Positions 1 to 6,477 of a DNA stretch of 12,303 nucleotides are shown here, piece by piece. A program made the position numbers and the translations under genes. Source of the stretch: Candidatus Altarchaeota archaeon (GTDB lineage: Archaea > Altiarchaeota > Altiarchaeia > IMC4 > QMZM01). The notes under the pieces are model-generated. The model had not been told where the DNA came from. It searched no databases and saw only the letters and a list, made by a program, of their open reading frames with translations. Each line of letters opens with the position of its first letter. The first letter of the stretch is position 1. The stretch covers positions 1 to 12,303 of the forward strand of contig JAHIKS010000084.1 in assembly GCA_018897475.1 (NCBI GenBank), given 5' to 3'.

Positions 1-549
1 AGAAGTGCAAGATATTCCGATGACGCCGGAGGGCTTGAACCTCTTTATGATTCGCTTTACGAAGCCGCCTCCGGGGGCGATGTATGTCCCCTTGTAGCCG
101 AGTTCGTTGGCTTTCTTCGCAATCTCGAATATCTTGCACTTCTTGCAGCCAAGGCACTGCGCTCCCGCTTCGGAGCTGAATGAGGTCTTGCAGTCGATGT
201 CCCTGAGGCACTGCGGCGCTATCACTATCCTCCCTGAATATGGGACTTTGGAGAATTCCTTTTTCAGGAGGATGTTTCTTGTCTCTGAGGCTGCGTGGTC
301 TATCATGAGGTCGTCTCCTCCAAAGAACGAGACGATTCTCTTTGCAGGGATGTAGAGTGAGTCGAGGATGAGAAGGAGGATTCTCAGGAACATGGAGCTT
401 ATCCCGTGCAGGGTTTCAGAAAAGCCCTTCTTCTTGAAGATTATGTATGCAAGGATGAGGCCCATGAACAGTGCCAGAACGAGCAGTACGATTGCTGCAA
501 GCGAAAAAAGACCTATATCCGCGAGAATCTCCTGGTTCAGGAATTCCAT
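1..549 (-). CDS. DUF116-like membrane-anchored cysteine protein, 3' end cut by window edge
   Basis: The reading frame is open for 183 codons from an ATG at 549 to the window edge, so the C-terminus is missing. Residues about 13-38 form a hydrophobic membrane segment followed by KKK; a second hydrophobic stretch (about 53-68) may be amphipathic or membrane associated. The soluble part carries PQCLR (Cys114), Cys120, CLGCKKC (Cys132, 135, 138), an APGGGF turn and GISC (Cys181). This PQCLR/CxxCxxC/GG/GxxC order is the pattern I associate with DUF116, a family of unknown function that probably binds metal or an Fe-S cluster. The ATG lies 1 nt after the aminotransferase stop, so the two genes are almost certainly co-transcribed and translationally coupled. 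Family call is from recalled motif order; biochemical role unknown. Confidence 0.8.
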   Translation of the reverse strand, partial: MEFLNQEILADIGLFSLAAIVLLVLALFMGLILAYIIFKKKGFSETLHGISSMFLRILLLILDSLYIPAKRIVSFFGGDDLMIDHAASETRNILLKKEFSKVPYSGRIVIAPQCLRDIDCKTSFSSEAGAQCLGCKKCKIFEIAKKANELGYKGTYIAPGGGFVKRIIKRFKPSGVIGISCTS

Positions 550-550
550 T

Positions 551-1684
551 TTATGCTAGGGTTGCCTTTATCCTCTCCAGTGCGACGTCGATTTCGTCGA
601 GAGAAACGGCGCCGTAGCTTATTCTCAGGCAGCCCTTGCCCTGGGAGCCGAATGGGCTTCCGGGAATCAGGCCGACGCCGTTGCTGAGGAGCTTGTCCGC
701 CATGGCGAGGTCGTCAATGTCTCCAAGATGGGGGAAGAGATAGAATGCCCCTGCCGGGTTTACCTTGGTTTCGAAGAGCCCGTTCATGCCCTTAACGAAT
801 CTGTCTCTTCTTTCCTTTAGTTCGGTAATCATGCGGTCCCTTTCCTCGGCGACCTCTTCCTTGAACGCCGCCAGGGCCCCGTACTGAACGAATGATGTGG
901 CACAGGAGACTGTCTGGGACTGGATGAGGTTCATTTTTTCTATGAGATCAGGATTGGGGCAGGCACAGTAGCCGAGGCGCCATCCGGTCATGGAGAATTC
1001 CTTGGAGAAGCCGTTCACTGTTATGGTTTTGGGGTAGATGCTTCCCGCGGAAAAGTGCTTTCCTTCATAGATGATTTTTTCATAAATTTCGTCGAAGAGA
1101 AGCCAGCAGTCCTTTCGCTCGGCTATGTCGACTATCTCCCTTATGATCTTTTCGGGATATACTGCTCCCGTGGGATTGTTGGGGGAGTTAAGCATGATTA
1201 GTTTCGGGCTGGAGTTCTCCAGTGCTGAGAGGAACTCCTCGTCGGGTATGAAGTCGTTTTCGTGCTTCAGCGGGAGCCATATAATTTCTCCCTCAGCGAG
1301 GTTCACTATCTGCTCGTAGCTGACCCATGAGGGGTTCGGCATTGCTACTTTATCGCCCTTGCCTATGAGGGCCATGACAGCCTCGAAGATTATCTGCTTT
1401 GCCCCTGCAGAGACGAGGATATTGTCCGGGCCGATGTCAGGGATGTTGTTTTCCCTCTTGAGCTTCTTTGCAAGCATCTCCCTGAGCTCCGGGATTCCCC
1501 GGGTCGGGGTGTAGTGAACCCTGCCGTTCTCGAGGGCGCTGACTGCCGCTCTTGTGATTAAACGGGGAGTCGTGAAGTTGGTTCTCCCTATGGTCAGGTT
1601 TATTATCCCTTCCTTCTTCGCGAGAGAGGAATACTTGAAGGTGGCGGACTCCTCGACGTTTGAAAGGCGTGTTGCGAATTCCAT
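551..1684 (-). CDS. Class I/II PLP-dependent aminotransferase (aspartate aminotransferase-like)
   Basis: A complete 377-aa protein, normal length for fold-type I aminotransferases. Visible signatures are SAGAKQ (about 92-97, phosphate-binding region), SPNNPTG with Asn170, FDEIYE with Asp198 (pyridine nitrogen) and Tyr201, the Schiff-base lysine Lys228 in NGFSKEFSMTGWRLGY with Arg236 contacting the PLP phosphate, and a C-terminal substrate carboxylate arginine in LRISY (Arg354). It transfers amino groups between an amino acid and a 2-oxo acid in the cytoplasm. The motifs fit the archaeal AspC/aromatic aminotransferase group, but substrate cannot be read from sequence. The ATG at 1684 is supported by a TATA-like box centred about 27 nt upstream, which implies a leaderless transcript. 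It is first gene of a two-gene unit with the DUF116-like protein. Confidence 0.93.
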   Translation of the reverse strand: MEFATRLSNVEESATFKYSSLAKKEGIINLTIGRTNFTTPRLITRAAVSALENGRVHYTPTRGIPELREMLAKKLKRENNIPDIGPDNILVSAGAKQIIFEAVMALIGKGDKVAMPNPSWVSYEQIVNLAEGEIIWLPLKHENDFIPDEEFLSALENSSPKLIMLNSPNNPTGAVYPEKIIREIVDIAERKDCWLLFDEIYEKIIYEGKHFSAGSIYPKTITVNGFSKEFSMTGWRLGYCACPNPDLIEKMNLIQSQTVSCATSFVQYGALAAFKEEVAEERDRMITELKERRDRFVKGMNGLFETKVNPAGAFYLFPHLGDIDDLAMADKLLSNGVGLIPGSPFGSQGKGCLRISYGAVSLDEIDVALERIKATLA

Positions 1685-1706
1685 CGTTTATTACTTTAGA
1701 ATCGGA

Positions 1707-1716
1707 ATTTAATATT
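1707..1716 (-). promoter_or_regulatory. TATA-like box of the aminotransferase unit
   Basis: On the minus strand this reads AATATTAAAT, centred about 27 nt upstream of the ATG at 1684, the spacing expected when transcription begins at or next to the start codon. No ribosome binding site precedes the ATG, which agrees with a leaderless message. Confidence 0.5.
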
Positions 1717-1723
1717 CACCCAA

Positions 1724-1730
1724 CTTAAAG
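1724..1730 (+). promoter_or_regulatory. TATA-like box of tRNA-His
   Basis: CTTAAAG lies 26-32 nt upstream of the tRNA 5' end. It sits back to back with the aminotransferase promoter, so the 72-nt gap between the two genes would be a divergent promoter region. Confidence 0.35.
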
Positions 1731-1755
1731 ATTGGTTGGTGAATTCATCGGATAT

Positions 1756-1828
1756 GGCCGGGATAGGGTAGCGGTTATCCTGCGAGACTGTGGATCTTGC
1801 GACTCGAGTTCAAATCTCGGTCCCGGCC
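1756..1828 (+). tRNA. trnH: tRNA-His (anticodon GTG)
   Basis: A full cloverleaf can be drawn. Acceptor GCCGGGA (1757-1763) pairs with TCCCGGC (1821-1827). The D arm has GG in its loop, the anticodon stem CGAGA/TCTTG closes loop CTGTGGA with GTG at 1790-1792, and the T arm has a TTCAAAT loop. Two His-specific identity features are present: an extra G at -1 (1756) facing discriminator C73 (1828), here encoded in the DNA. CCA is not encoded and would be added after transcription. The integrase gene begins 71 nt downstream, making this tRNA the likely integration target of the neighbouring element. Confidence 0.95.
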
Positions 1829-1835
1829 CTCTTAT

Positions 1836-1851
1836 CTAGGTTTAATCCTAG
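1836..1851 (+). terminator. Possible tRNA-His terminator hairpin
   Basis: CTAGG (1836-1840) and CCTAG (1847-1851) form a 5-bp stem with a 6-nt AT loop, followed by TTT. It sits 8 nt after the tRNA end. The stem is weak and the TATA box of the integrase follows at once, so it could instead be an operator or chance. Confidence 0.3.
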
Positions 1852-1859
1852 TTTATAAA
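1852..1859 (+). promoter_or_regulatory. TATA-like box of the integrase
   Basis: TTTATAAA is a near-ideal archaeal TATA element 41-48 nt before the integrase ATG. Transcription would start around 1880, leaving a short leader that includes the ribosome binding site at 1888-1892. Confidence 0.6.
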
Positions 1860-1887
1860 GTAGGCCAAAACAAAGGTTCAGTTCCCT

Positions 1888-1892
1888 GGAGG
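1888..1892 (+). promoter_or_regulatory. Shine-Dalgarno site of the integrase
   Basis: GGAGG is followed by a 7-nt spacer and then the ATG at 1900. It fixes the start codon and is one of the few clear ribosome binding sites in a window where most starts look leaderless. Confidence 0.7.
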
Positions 1893-1899
1893 CAATACA

Positions 1900-3135
1900 A
1901 TGAAAGAAAACCCAGGGAATTTGGATATACACAACAGGCAGAAGAGACTGGATTCTGCCAAGCGACTTCTTGACGAATACGGAGAGAAGGGAGAGACTGA
2001 GAAGAGGAATTGGAAGCTGATTATTGACTATGTAAGCTTCCGGAAGAAAGGAAAGAAGTTCAAGGTTGAGCGACAGCGTAAGTGCATGTGCTATCTGCGG
2101 ATTCTCGGCGAGGAGTTAGACAAGCCCTTTGACGCTGCAGATAAGAGCGACATAGATGCCCTGAGAGAGAAGATATTAAGCAGGGTATCCTCCTGGGGCA
2201 ACGGTAAGCGAAGGAGAATAAGCGAATGGAGTCAATGCGACTATCTACGGGTCCTTAAGGGCTTCTATCGGTGGCTGCATAACCGGAATTCTGGCAAACC
2301 TAAGAGCAGATGGACTGACCCCGAGGAAACTGACTGGATAGAGATAGAGAATCCTGAATCCAAGGTTCTAAGGCCCGATGAGATTCTGACGTGGGAGGAC
2401 ATCAATTCCATGAGCAACGTGGCTATGAACCTGCGAGATAAGGCACTGGTCGAGGTCCTCTACGACACAGGATTCCGGATTGAGGAACTGCTGAGCCTAC
2501 TGATTAAAGATGTCGAGGAGGTTAATTGTGGTTCTGCCCTGCGTCTTCACTTACGATTAAGCAAGACTAAGTTAAGGAGGCCCACCATTGTACGGTCTGT
2601 CCCAAGCATGCTGACCTGGATGGACAACCACCCAGGGAAAGACGATAAGAACAGTCCGCTGTGGGCTATGCTTAATGGCTCTGATGAGTCATTGAACTAT
2701 GCAGCAGCAAGAAGAATTCTTATAAACCTGGGGAAAAGAGCGAATATAGACAAACCGATAAATCCCCACAACTTCCGGAAGAGCAGCGCCTCCTACTTCA
2801 GCCACTTCCTGAGTCCTGCGGAGATGAAGGAGCGCTATGGCTGGAAGCAGAGCAGCAAGATGCTGGACGTCTATTGCTTCCCCTCAGAGCAGGAAATAAA
2901 CCGGAAGGTTATGGAGCACTTTGGCCTTGAAATAACAGATGGAGGAGTCAAGAAAAAGAAGGTCGAAAGAAGGTGTCGTGCCTGCAAGACGACCAACCCA
3001 GAGGGCGAGACGAGATGTAAGAGATGTAGCAGACCTCTTGACCTTGACGGCGAAAGAGCCCTGAAGATTGCCGAGGCGATGGCAGATATAGAAGAGCTGG
3101 TAGAAATAAAGCTATCGGAGAAGGGGGTTATCTAG
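1900..3135 (+). CDS. Tyrosine recombinase/integrase with C-terminal zinc ribbon
   Basis: A complete 411-aa phage-integrase-family protein. The basic N-terminal part (about 1-130) resembles a SAM-like core-binding domain. The catalytic domain shows Arg193 in YDTGFRIEELLSL, lysines 222 and 224 in the beta-hairpin, His290-x-x-Arg293 in HNFRKSS, Trp315 at the His/Trp position, and nucleophile Tyr325 in LDVYCFP. All expected catalytic residues are present, so the enzyme is probably active. Residues 357-380 add four cysteines (359, 362, 373, 376), a zinc-ribbon tail seen in archaeal integrases, then a helical end. Cutting and joining DNA through a 3'-phosphotyrosine, it probably inserted this element at tRNA-His. 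The gene is intact, unlike the split integrases of SSV-type elements. Confidence 0.93.
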   Translation: MKENPGNLDIHNRQKRLDSAKRLLDEYGEKGETEKRNWKLIIDYVSFRKKGKKFKVERQRKCMCYLRILGEELDKPFDAADKSDIDALREKILSRVSSWGNGKRRRISEWSQCDYLRVLKGFYRWLHNRNSGKPKSRWTDPEETDWIEIENPESKVLRPDEILTWEDINSMSNVAMNLRDKALVEVLYDTGFRIEELLSLLIKDVEEVNCGSALRLHLRLSKTKLRRPTIVRSVPSMLTWMDNHPGKDDKNSPLWAMLNGSDESLNYAAARRILINLGKRANIDKPINPHNFRKSSASYFSHFLSPAEMKERYGWKQSSKMLDVYCFPSEQEINRKVMEHFGLEITDGGVKKKKVERRCRACKTTNPEGETRCKRCSRPLDLDGERALKIAEAMADIEELVEIKLSEKGVI

Positions 3136-3137
3136 TA

Positions 3138-3157
3138 GGAGGGGCATCGGCCCCTCC
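3138..3157 (+). terminator. Hairpin directly after the integrase
   Basis: GGAGGGGC (3138-3145) and GCCCCTCC (3150-3157) form a perfect 8-bp GC-rich stem with loop ATCG, starting 2 nt after the integrase stop. Only a short TTC follows, so it may act as a 3'-end stabiliser or a weak terminator. Confidence 0.55.
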
Positions 3158-3359
3158 TTCCAAAGACGGATTGAATACTTTTGACTGGGTTTTGTACAAT
3201 AAGTCGAAGTTCTATAAAAAGTATGCTTGATACAGTCTTTGAGGTATAGAATAAAAAAACAATAGAAAAGGTGATTGTGGGTTATCGGTTCCAATTACAC
3301 AGTAGACTTAACCTAGCGGCTAAATCGTAGTATTATATAGGATGGATAACCTTAAATAC
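3158..3359. other. Non-coding gap with a long-range inverted repeat
   Basis: No convincing gene is visible. GGTTATC (3280-3286) and GATAACC (3345-3351) form a perfect 7-bp inverted repeat spanning 72 nt; TCC/GGA can extend it by 3 bp after a small internal loop. It lies just past the end of the minus-strand 354-aa gene and could fold in the 3' part of its transcript. A TATA-like CTATAAAA at about 3212 has no ORF behind it. Confidence 0.35.
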
Positions 3360-4424
3360 TTATTTTTTATCCGTTTCTGGTAGCATGAGGTCGAATTTCA
3401 TAGGAGTAAATCTCTTCCTAATTTTTTTGAATGTTTCTATAGTTTCCTCTCCACGAGAATTGAGGTATACTCCATAATCTCCTTCTTTAAAATAATCTAT
3501 ATCCTTCTGAGTCTCAAATAATTTAACAATGCCATGATGACCTGCAACATAATCGACCAAATTCCTAAATCCTTCAGAGCGTTTTAAATCTTGGGAATTA
3601 ACTAAAGAGTCTCCTTTGAAAACCCAATAGATTGGATGGGGGAGACAAGAGTTAGTATTAATTGGTACATTATCTACGGGTACAATCGAGCTTAAGTTGA
3701 TATTTTTTAGGGGGTACACAAAAGTGTTATCTCCAAACTCCGGTAAGGTTGGACGTATGTTTTTACCAACTAAAAACAAGTCATTCTTCATTAATCGGCT
3801 GTCCAATATGTCGATTATTAAGTCAGCTGTCGAAATGACCGGATTACAACAATCACCGCTAGGGAACACTAGTCGCCTAAATTTCTTTTGTTCCAATTCT
3901 TCATATGCATCAAAGACGTGTCCACCATGTGAGTCAAGGTGAAAATCAACTGCTCCTTCATCAAAATATTTGGAAAGACGCCAAGCGCATATTGAAGGAA
4001 AGCAAGAATTAACATTATCTGTAATCTGCGAGATATTTCTGGTTGGCTTAGCCAATTTAATACCCCTACGTCTGGATAGCCTACCATAGACTTTAATTTC
4101 TGCTAATCTCTTTTGTGAGAATAAAGAATAAAAAATACAAAGTTTATGAATATGTGGTGAAATCTTTTCTAAAAATAGATCTAAAAACTTCTCTTTTTCA
4201 GGAAAATTTATCAGATCATGAGTGCAGTAATAAGTGTAGTTCTGATCTAATTTCATATCCTCAAAAATAGACTTAATTACCTCTATGTATTTTAGTCTAA
4301 ATGATCCATAATTCCAAACCTCAACTGCAATTCCTAATGCTGATTTAAAATGACCAGAAGTACTGTCCTTTTTTATCACATCCCTTCGAAATTCTCTTGA
4401 ATCTATACCAATTGTAATCGGCAT
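3360..4424 (-). CDS. Orphan protein, 354 aa, possibly RNase H-like (DUF3800-like)
   Basis: A complete 354-aa soluble protein without signal peptide or membrane segment. It begins with a beta-strand and Asp (ITIGID, Asp8), has FHLDSHGG around Asp160, Asp164 and His166, and SGDCCNPVISTADLIIDIL with Asp191 and Asp201. An early Asp on strand 1 and a late ADLI helix resemble the metal-binding acidic layout of RNase H-fold proteins such as DUF3800; this is inference from spacing, not a recognised family match. The gene is visibly richer in A and T than the aminotransferase and integrase, which suggests separate transfer. It stands alone between a terminator (4485-4508) and the integrase end, like cargo of the element. 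No clear TATA box or ribosome binding site was seen before the ATG. Confidence 0.8.
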   Translation of the reverse strand: MPITIGIDSREFRRDVIKKDSTSGHFKSALGIAVEVWNYGSFRLKYIEVIKSIFEDMKLDQNYTYYCTHDLINFPEKEKFLDLFLEKISPHIHKLCIFYSLFSQKRLAEIKVYGRLSRRRGIKLAKPTRNISQITDNVNSCFPSICAWRLSKYFDEGAVDFHLDSHGGHVFDAYEELEQKKFRRLVFPSGDCCNPVISTADLIIDILDSRLMKNDLFLVGKNIRPTLPEFGDNTFVYPLKNINLSSIVPVDNVPINTNSCLPHPIYWVFKGDSLVNSQDLKRSEGFRNLVDYVAGHHGIVKLFETQKDIDYFKEGDYGVYLNSRGEETIETFKKIRKRFTPMKFDLMLPETDKK

Positions 4425-4479
4425 AATATTAATTCATTTTGTGTGCAAAAATACCACTTGCATGAATCAGAGATTAATC

Positions 4480-4508
4480 AAAAAGGAGGGAGAGTGGGTT
4501 CTCCCTCC
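4480..4508 (-). terminator. Intrinsic-type terminator of the minus-strand element genes
   Basis: A perfect 9-bp stem, GGAGGGAGA (4485-4493) with TCTCCCTCC (4500-4508) and a 6-nt loop, is followed on the minus strand by TTTTT (4480-4484). It begins 12 nt after the stop of the 39-aa ORF at 4521 and separates that ORF from the 354-aa gene. Confidence 0.65.
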
Positions 4509-4520
4509 CCACTAGGCCAC

Positions 4521-4640
4521 TCAGTTCAGTTCCCCTTTTAAAATCCTCTCCGCTATTTTCTTGTGTAGTGATGGCAGAGAGTCTAAAATCCAGCGGTTCT
4601 TCCGCAGGTTCTCCTGTATTTCCTTGATTGATTTAGTCAT
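4521..4640 (-). CDS. Small helical protein, 39 aa
   Basis: An ATG-started 39-codon frame begins MTKSIKEIQENLRKN and ends in KGELN. It is hydrophilic and highly charged, with heptad-like spacing expected of one or two amphipathic helices split around DSLPSL. Support for its being real is its protein-like composition and the strong terminator 12 nt after its stop on the same strand. No family is recognised and no ribosome binding site is seen. In an archaeal element such a peptide could be a small regulator, but nothing shows that directly. Confidence 0.45.
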   Translation of the reverse strand: MTKSIKEIQENLRKNRWILDSLPSLHKKIAERILKGELN

Positions 4641-4699
4641 TCTATTATGTGTGTGTTATCGGTCCTCGGAAGGAGATAAGATAGTGTCTGTATACCCTT

Positions 4700-4740
4700 C
4701 CCTAACCCTTCCTAGACTGAGTCGGAAGGGGGTGTTAGGG
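4700..4740. repeat. Long imperfect hairpin
   Basis: CCCTAAC plus CCTTCC (4700-4712) pair with GGAAGG (4724-4729) and GTTAGGG (4734-4740). That gives 6 and 7 bp stems separated by a one-sided GGGT bulge, with loop TAGACTGAGTC. It has no T-tract on either strand. It lies in the otherwise empty stretch 4641-4775 and may be a protein-binding site, a processing signal or the scar of a small element. Confidence 0.4.
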
Positions 4741-4775
4741 GGAAACCTAAGCTTTACTACCCCTTCTTATCCTCA

Positions 4776-4935
4776 TCATGTGTTAGTTGGGGTGAACCAT
4801 CTCACGCACAACTCGCACGTAACACAATCATCACACACCACTGTCCTGTACGAAGGCCAGTTCAACCTGGAAGGTCTTCTTACCAATAGGTAACGTGCCA
4901 GACCAATGCACTTCAATGTAAGGAGTCGCGGGGGA
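4776..4935 (-). pseudogene. Broken small Cys-rich gene, apparent frameshift at a GT run
   Basis: From 4935 to 4831 the minus strand encodes 35 codons with a protein-like run (IEVHWSGTLPIGKKTFQV) and then a TGA. The +1 frame continues with CDDCVTCELC, a CxxCxxCxxC metal-binding motif, and stops at 4776. Adding one GT to the GGTGTGTGATG run at about 4832-4839 would join both halves into one frame ending VRWFTPTNT. I read this as a gene disrupted by loss of a dinucleotide, or a sequencing indel. There is no ATG; the earliest candidate is GTG at 4911. If intact it would be a very small zinc or iron-sulfur protein of the element. Confidence 0.4.
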
Positions 4936-4962
4936 CTAGCCGCTTACTAAGACGTCCCTTAC
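4918..4962. repeat. Inverted repeat at the 3' end of the basic ORF
   Basis: GTAAG (4918-4922) and GGGAC (4932-4936) on the left can pair with GTCCCTTAC (4954-4962) on the right, leaving a bulge. An alternative inner stem is GCGG/CCGC. It overlaps the stop codon at 4959-4961 and the start of the broken Cys gene. It could be an RNA structure between them or an element-specific site; no function can be assigned. Confidence 0.3.
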
Positions 4963-5195
4963 CCTACATCTTCCCCAGGTCGATGAATCTGATATTTGTT
5001 GAGCTCATCTAAGGTTATCATCCCTTGCTTGCACATCTCTTTGCTGATCTTTGAATTTGGAATTATCTTGTTACTCCTGCACGTTATGGTGAAGTGATGG
5101 AATCCATCATAGCTACCGATACTTAGGCGTCCCTTCACATCACCGGTTCTAAATCTTCTCCTTGCCGCATCCTTGGCCTGGCTGAATGCCGTCAT
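4959..5195 (-). CDS. Small basic protein, unknown function
   Basis: The frame is open upstream to 5270, but that part overlaps the regulator gene in another frame. I chose the ATG at 5195 (MTAFSQAKDAARRRF, 78 aa), which cuts the overlap to 47 nt. A GGAGGAG stretch lies about 13-19 nt upstream of it, and the ATG at 5222 (MDRRRIRT) is an alternative. The product has an Arg-rich start, a beta-like middle (SYDGFHHFTITC) and a C-terminal helix (KEMCKQGMITLDELNKYQ). I do not recognise it. Overlap with the winged-helix gene suggests translational coupling and joint function, for instance as a DNA-binding partner. Confidence 0.5.
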   Translation of the reverse strand: MTAFSQAKDAARRRFRTGDVKGRLSIGSYDGFHHFTITCRSNKIIPNSKISKEMCKQGMITLDELNKYQIHRPGEDVG

Positions 5196-5526
5196 TACCG
5201 TCCGAATTCTCCTCCTGTCCATCCTGAAGTAAACGCTTAGCCTCTTCCACCGCGTTATTAGATGACTCATAGAATTTCTCCATCCCCGATTTTACCTCCC
5301 TGACATAACCCTTGATCCTACAACACTTCACCATAGACCTCGCCGTCGATGGTGAACAGTCTAATGTAGCAGATATGTTCTCCACGTTCCGGTTGTGTGG
5401 TTTTGATTTAGCAAGAATTAACACAACCCGCGCATCATCTTCCGACATATCATATTCAATCTCACCGGTCAGCAGCATCGAATCAATTTTTTTCATTTTT
5501 ATAGAGTAAATCAAATGCATAAGCAT
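5149..5526 (-). CDS. Winged-helix DNA-binding regulator
   Basis: The protein is 125 aa from the ATG at 5526; a GTG at 5538 would add four residues and the ATG at 5496 (MKKIDS) would remove ten. The 5526 start is preferred because a TATA-like box (5547-5555) lies about 25 nt upstream, giving a leaderless message. Residues about 27-85 show a winged-helix pattern: DARVVLILAKS, then NVENISATLDCSPSTARSMV with the recognition helix after the CSPSTA turn, then GYVREVKSGMEKFYESS as the wing. The tail after about 100 is polar and probably disordered. It faces the 277-aa gene across a shared upstream region, so it may repress or activate both, as element copy or lysis regulators do. Confidence 0.7.
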   Translation of the reverse strand: MLMHLIYSIKMKKIDSMLLTGEIEYDMSEDDARVVLILAKSKPHNRNVENISATLDCSPSTARSMVKCCRIKGYVREVKSGMEKFYESSNNAVEEAKRLLQDGQEENSDGNDGIQPGQGCGKEKI

Positions 5527-5546
5527 ACGCGTATTCACATGTACAC

Positions 5547-5555
5547 ATATATTAT
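5547..5555 (-). promoter_or_regulatory. TATA-like box of the winged-helix regulator
   Basis: Minus strand ATAATATAT is centred 25 nt upstream of the ATG at 5526. The 105-nt gap up to 5643 also holds palindromic ACATGT and GGCGCC words, possible operator half-sites for the divergent genes. Confidence 0.4.
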
Positions 5556-5643
5556 CTTAGGTAATTGGCGCCTATAACGCAACACTGCTCCACAATCAAA
5601 GAAACGGACTACGTGTATCCACCAGTAATAGTTCACAACTAAA

Positions 5644-6477
5644 ATGGCTACGAAAACATTTAAGAAGTATCTGAAAATCCTGAATGGATTGACACCCGGC
5701 AAAGATCACAAATATGCAAAGATATATGCTTATGGCCTTTCTAAGGGGAATTGGTTCAGAGCAACTGATGTAGTAACCAAGAAGAATAAAATAACTGACG
5801 AGAAGATAAAAGGTGCCCTTTCTGTAGAATATAACAGCAGAGGGAGAGTAGGGGAGATACTAAAGGAAATGGCAGCTAATGGCTTTCTTGAACCGGAGGG
5901 GCCACTCGAGCCCAGGTACTACAAAGCAACTCCTGATTTTATTTACACTCTTATCGAGTACAGTGCGCTCACTGAGAAGGAATGTAGGTGGGCAAAACAA
6001 AGATTCGATGAGATTATCAAATATGAAGAATGGTATCAGCTAGTAGAGCAATATGATAGTGGACTTCGTAAGTTGAATGTTTATGACCTACTAGATAACT
6101 TTATTTTCTCCCAAGATGTGGGGCTCTTTCGATTGAAAGGAATCGATCCTAAATATGAAGGCCCCGGCCTTTTTTGTGATCGTATTCTAGGTCTCTTTCT
6201 CGAAGCTAGTGATACAAACTCAATTAAAAGAGTACTAAAAGAGACCATAGTCCATGAGTATTTCAATCATTTTGGTCCTGATATAAAGGTGGCCTTGGAC
6301 GGGATTATAGCTTACGTAAAATCATGCAATGAGCACGCAATCAAAGCCACCTATGGTAATAATTGGGAGAAACAGTTTGAGAAGAATATGTTGGCGGAAT
6401 ATGAGGGATCCCAGGTAACTGCAACTGAATTAGAGAGAACATTAAAACTAGCAGACCTCGGTTTTAAGCCCTACTAG
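5644..6477 (+). CDS. Orphan protein, 277 aa, apparent N-terminal winged helix
   Basis: A complete 277-aa soluble protein with no signal peptide or membrane segment. Residues about 20-105 look like a winged helix: WFRATDVVTKK, RGRVGEILKEMAANGFL as the recognition part, and EPEGPLEPRYYKATPD as the beta wing. The remainder is mostly helical (DEIIKYEEWYQLVEQY, IYDLLDNF-like stretch, then a long helical C-terminus) and I recognise no enzyme motif. It is transcribed away from the winged-helix/basic gene pair, so it may belong to the same control circuit or be a replication or regulatory protein of the element. The start is a plain ATG without a ribosome binding site; a TATA-like CCTATAAC lies about 70 nt upstream. 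Confidence 0.75.
   Translation: MATKTFKKYLKILNGLTPGKDHKYAKIYAYGLSKGNWFRATDVVTKKNKITDEKIKGALSVEYNSRGRVGEILKEMAANGFLEPEGPLEPRYYKATPDFIYTLIEYSALTEKECRWAKQRFDEIIKYEEWYQLVEQYDSGLRKLNVYDLLDNFIFSQDVGLFRLKGIDPKYEGPGLFCDRILGLFLEASDTNSIKRVLKETIVHEYFNHFGPDIKVALDGIIAYVKSCNEHAIKATYGNNWEKQFEKNMLAEYEGSQVTATELERTLKLADLGFKPY

Noticed and set aside
3280..3351. tRNA gene suggested by a 72-nt length and 7-bp end stem
   Set aside because: Neither strand shows a T arm with the TTC motif, a D arm or a proper anticodon stem.
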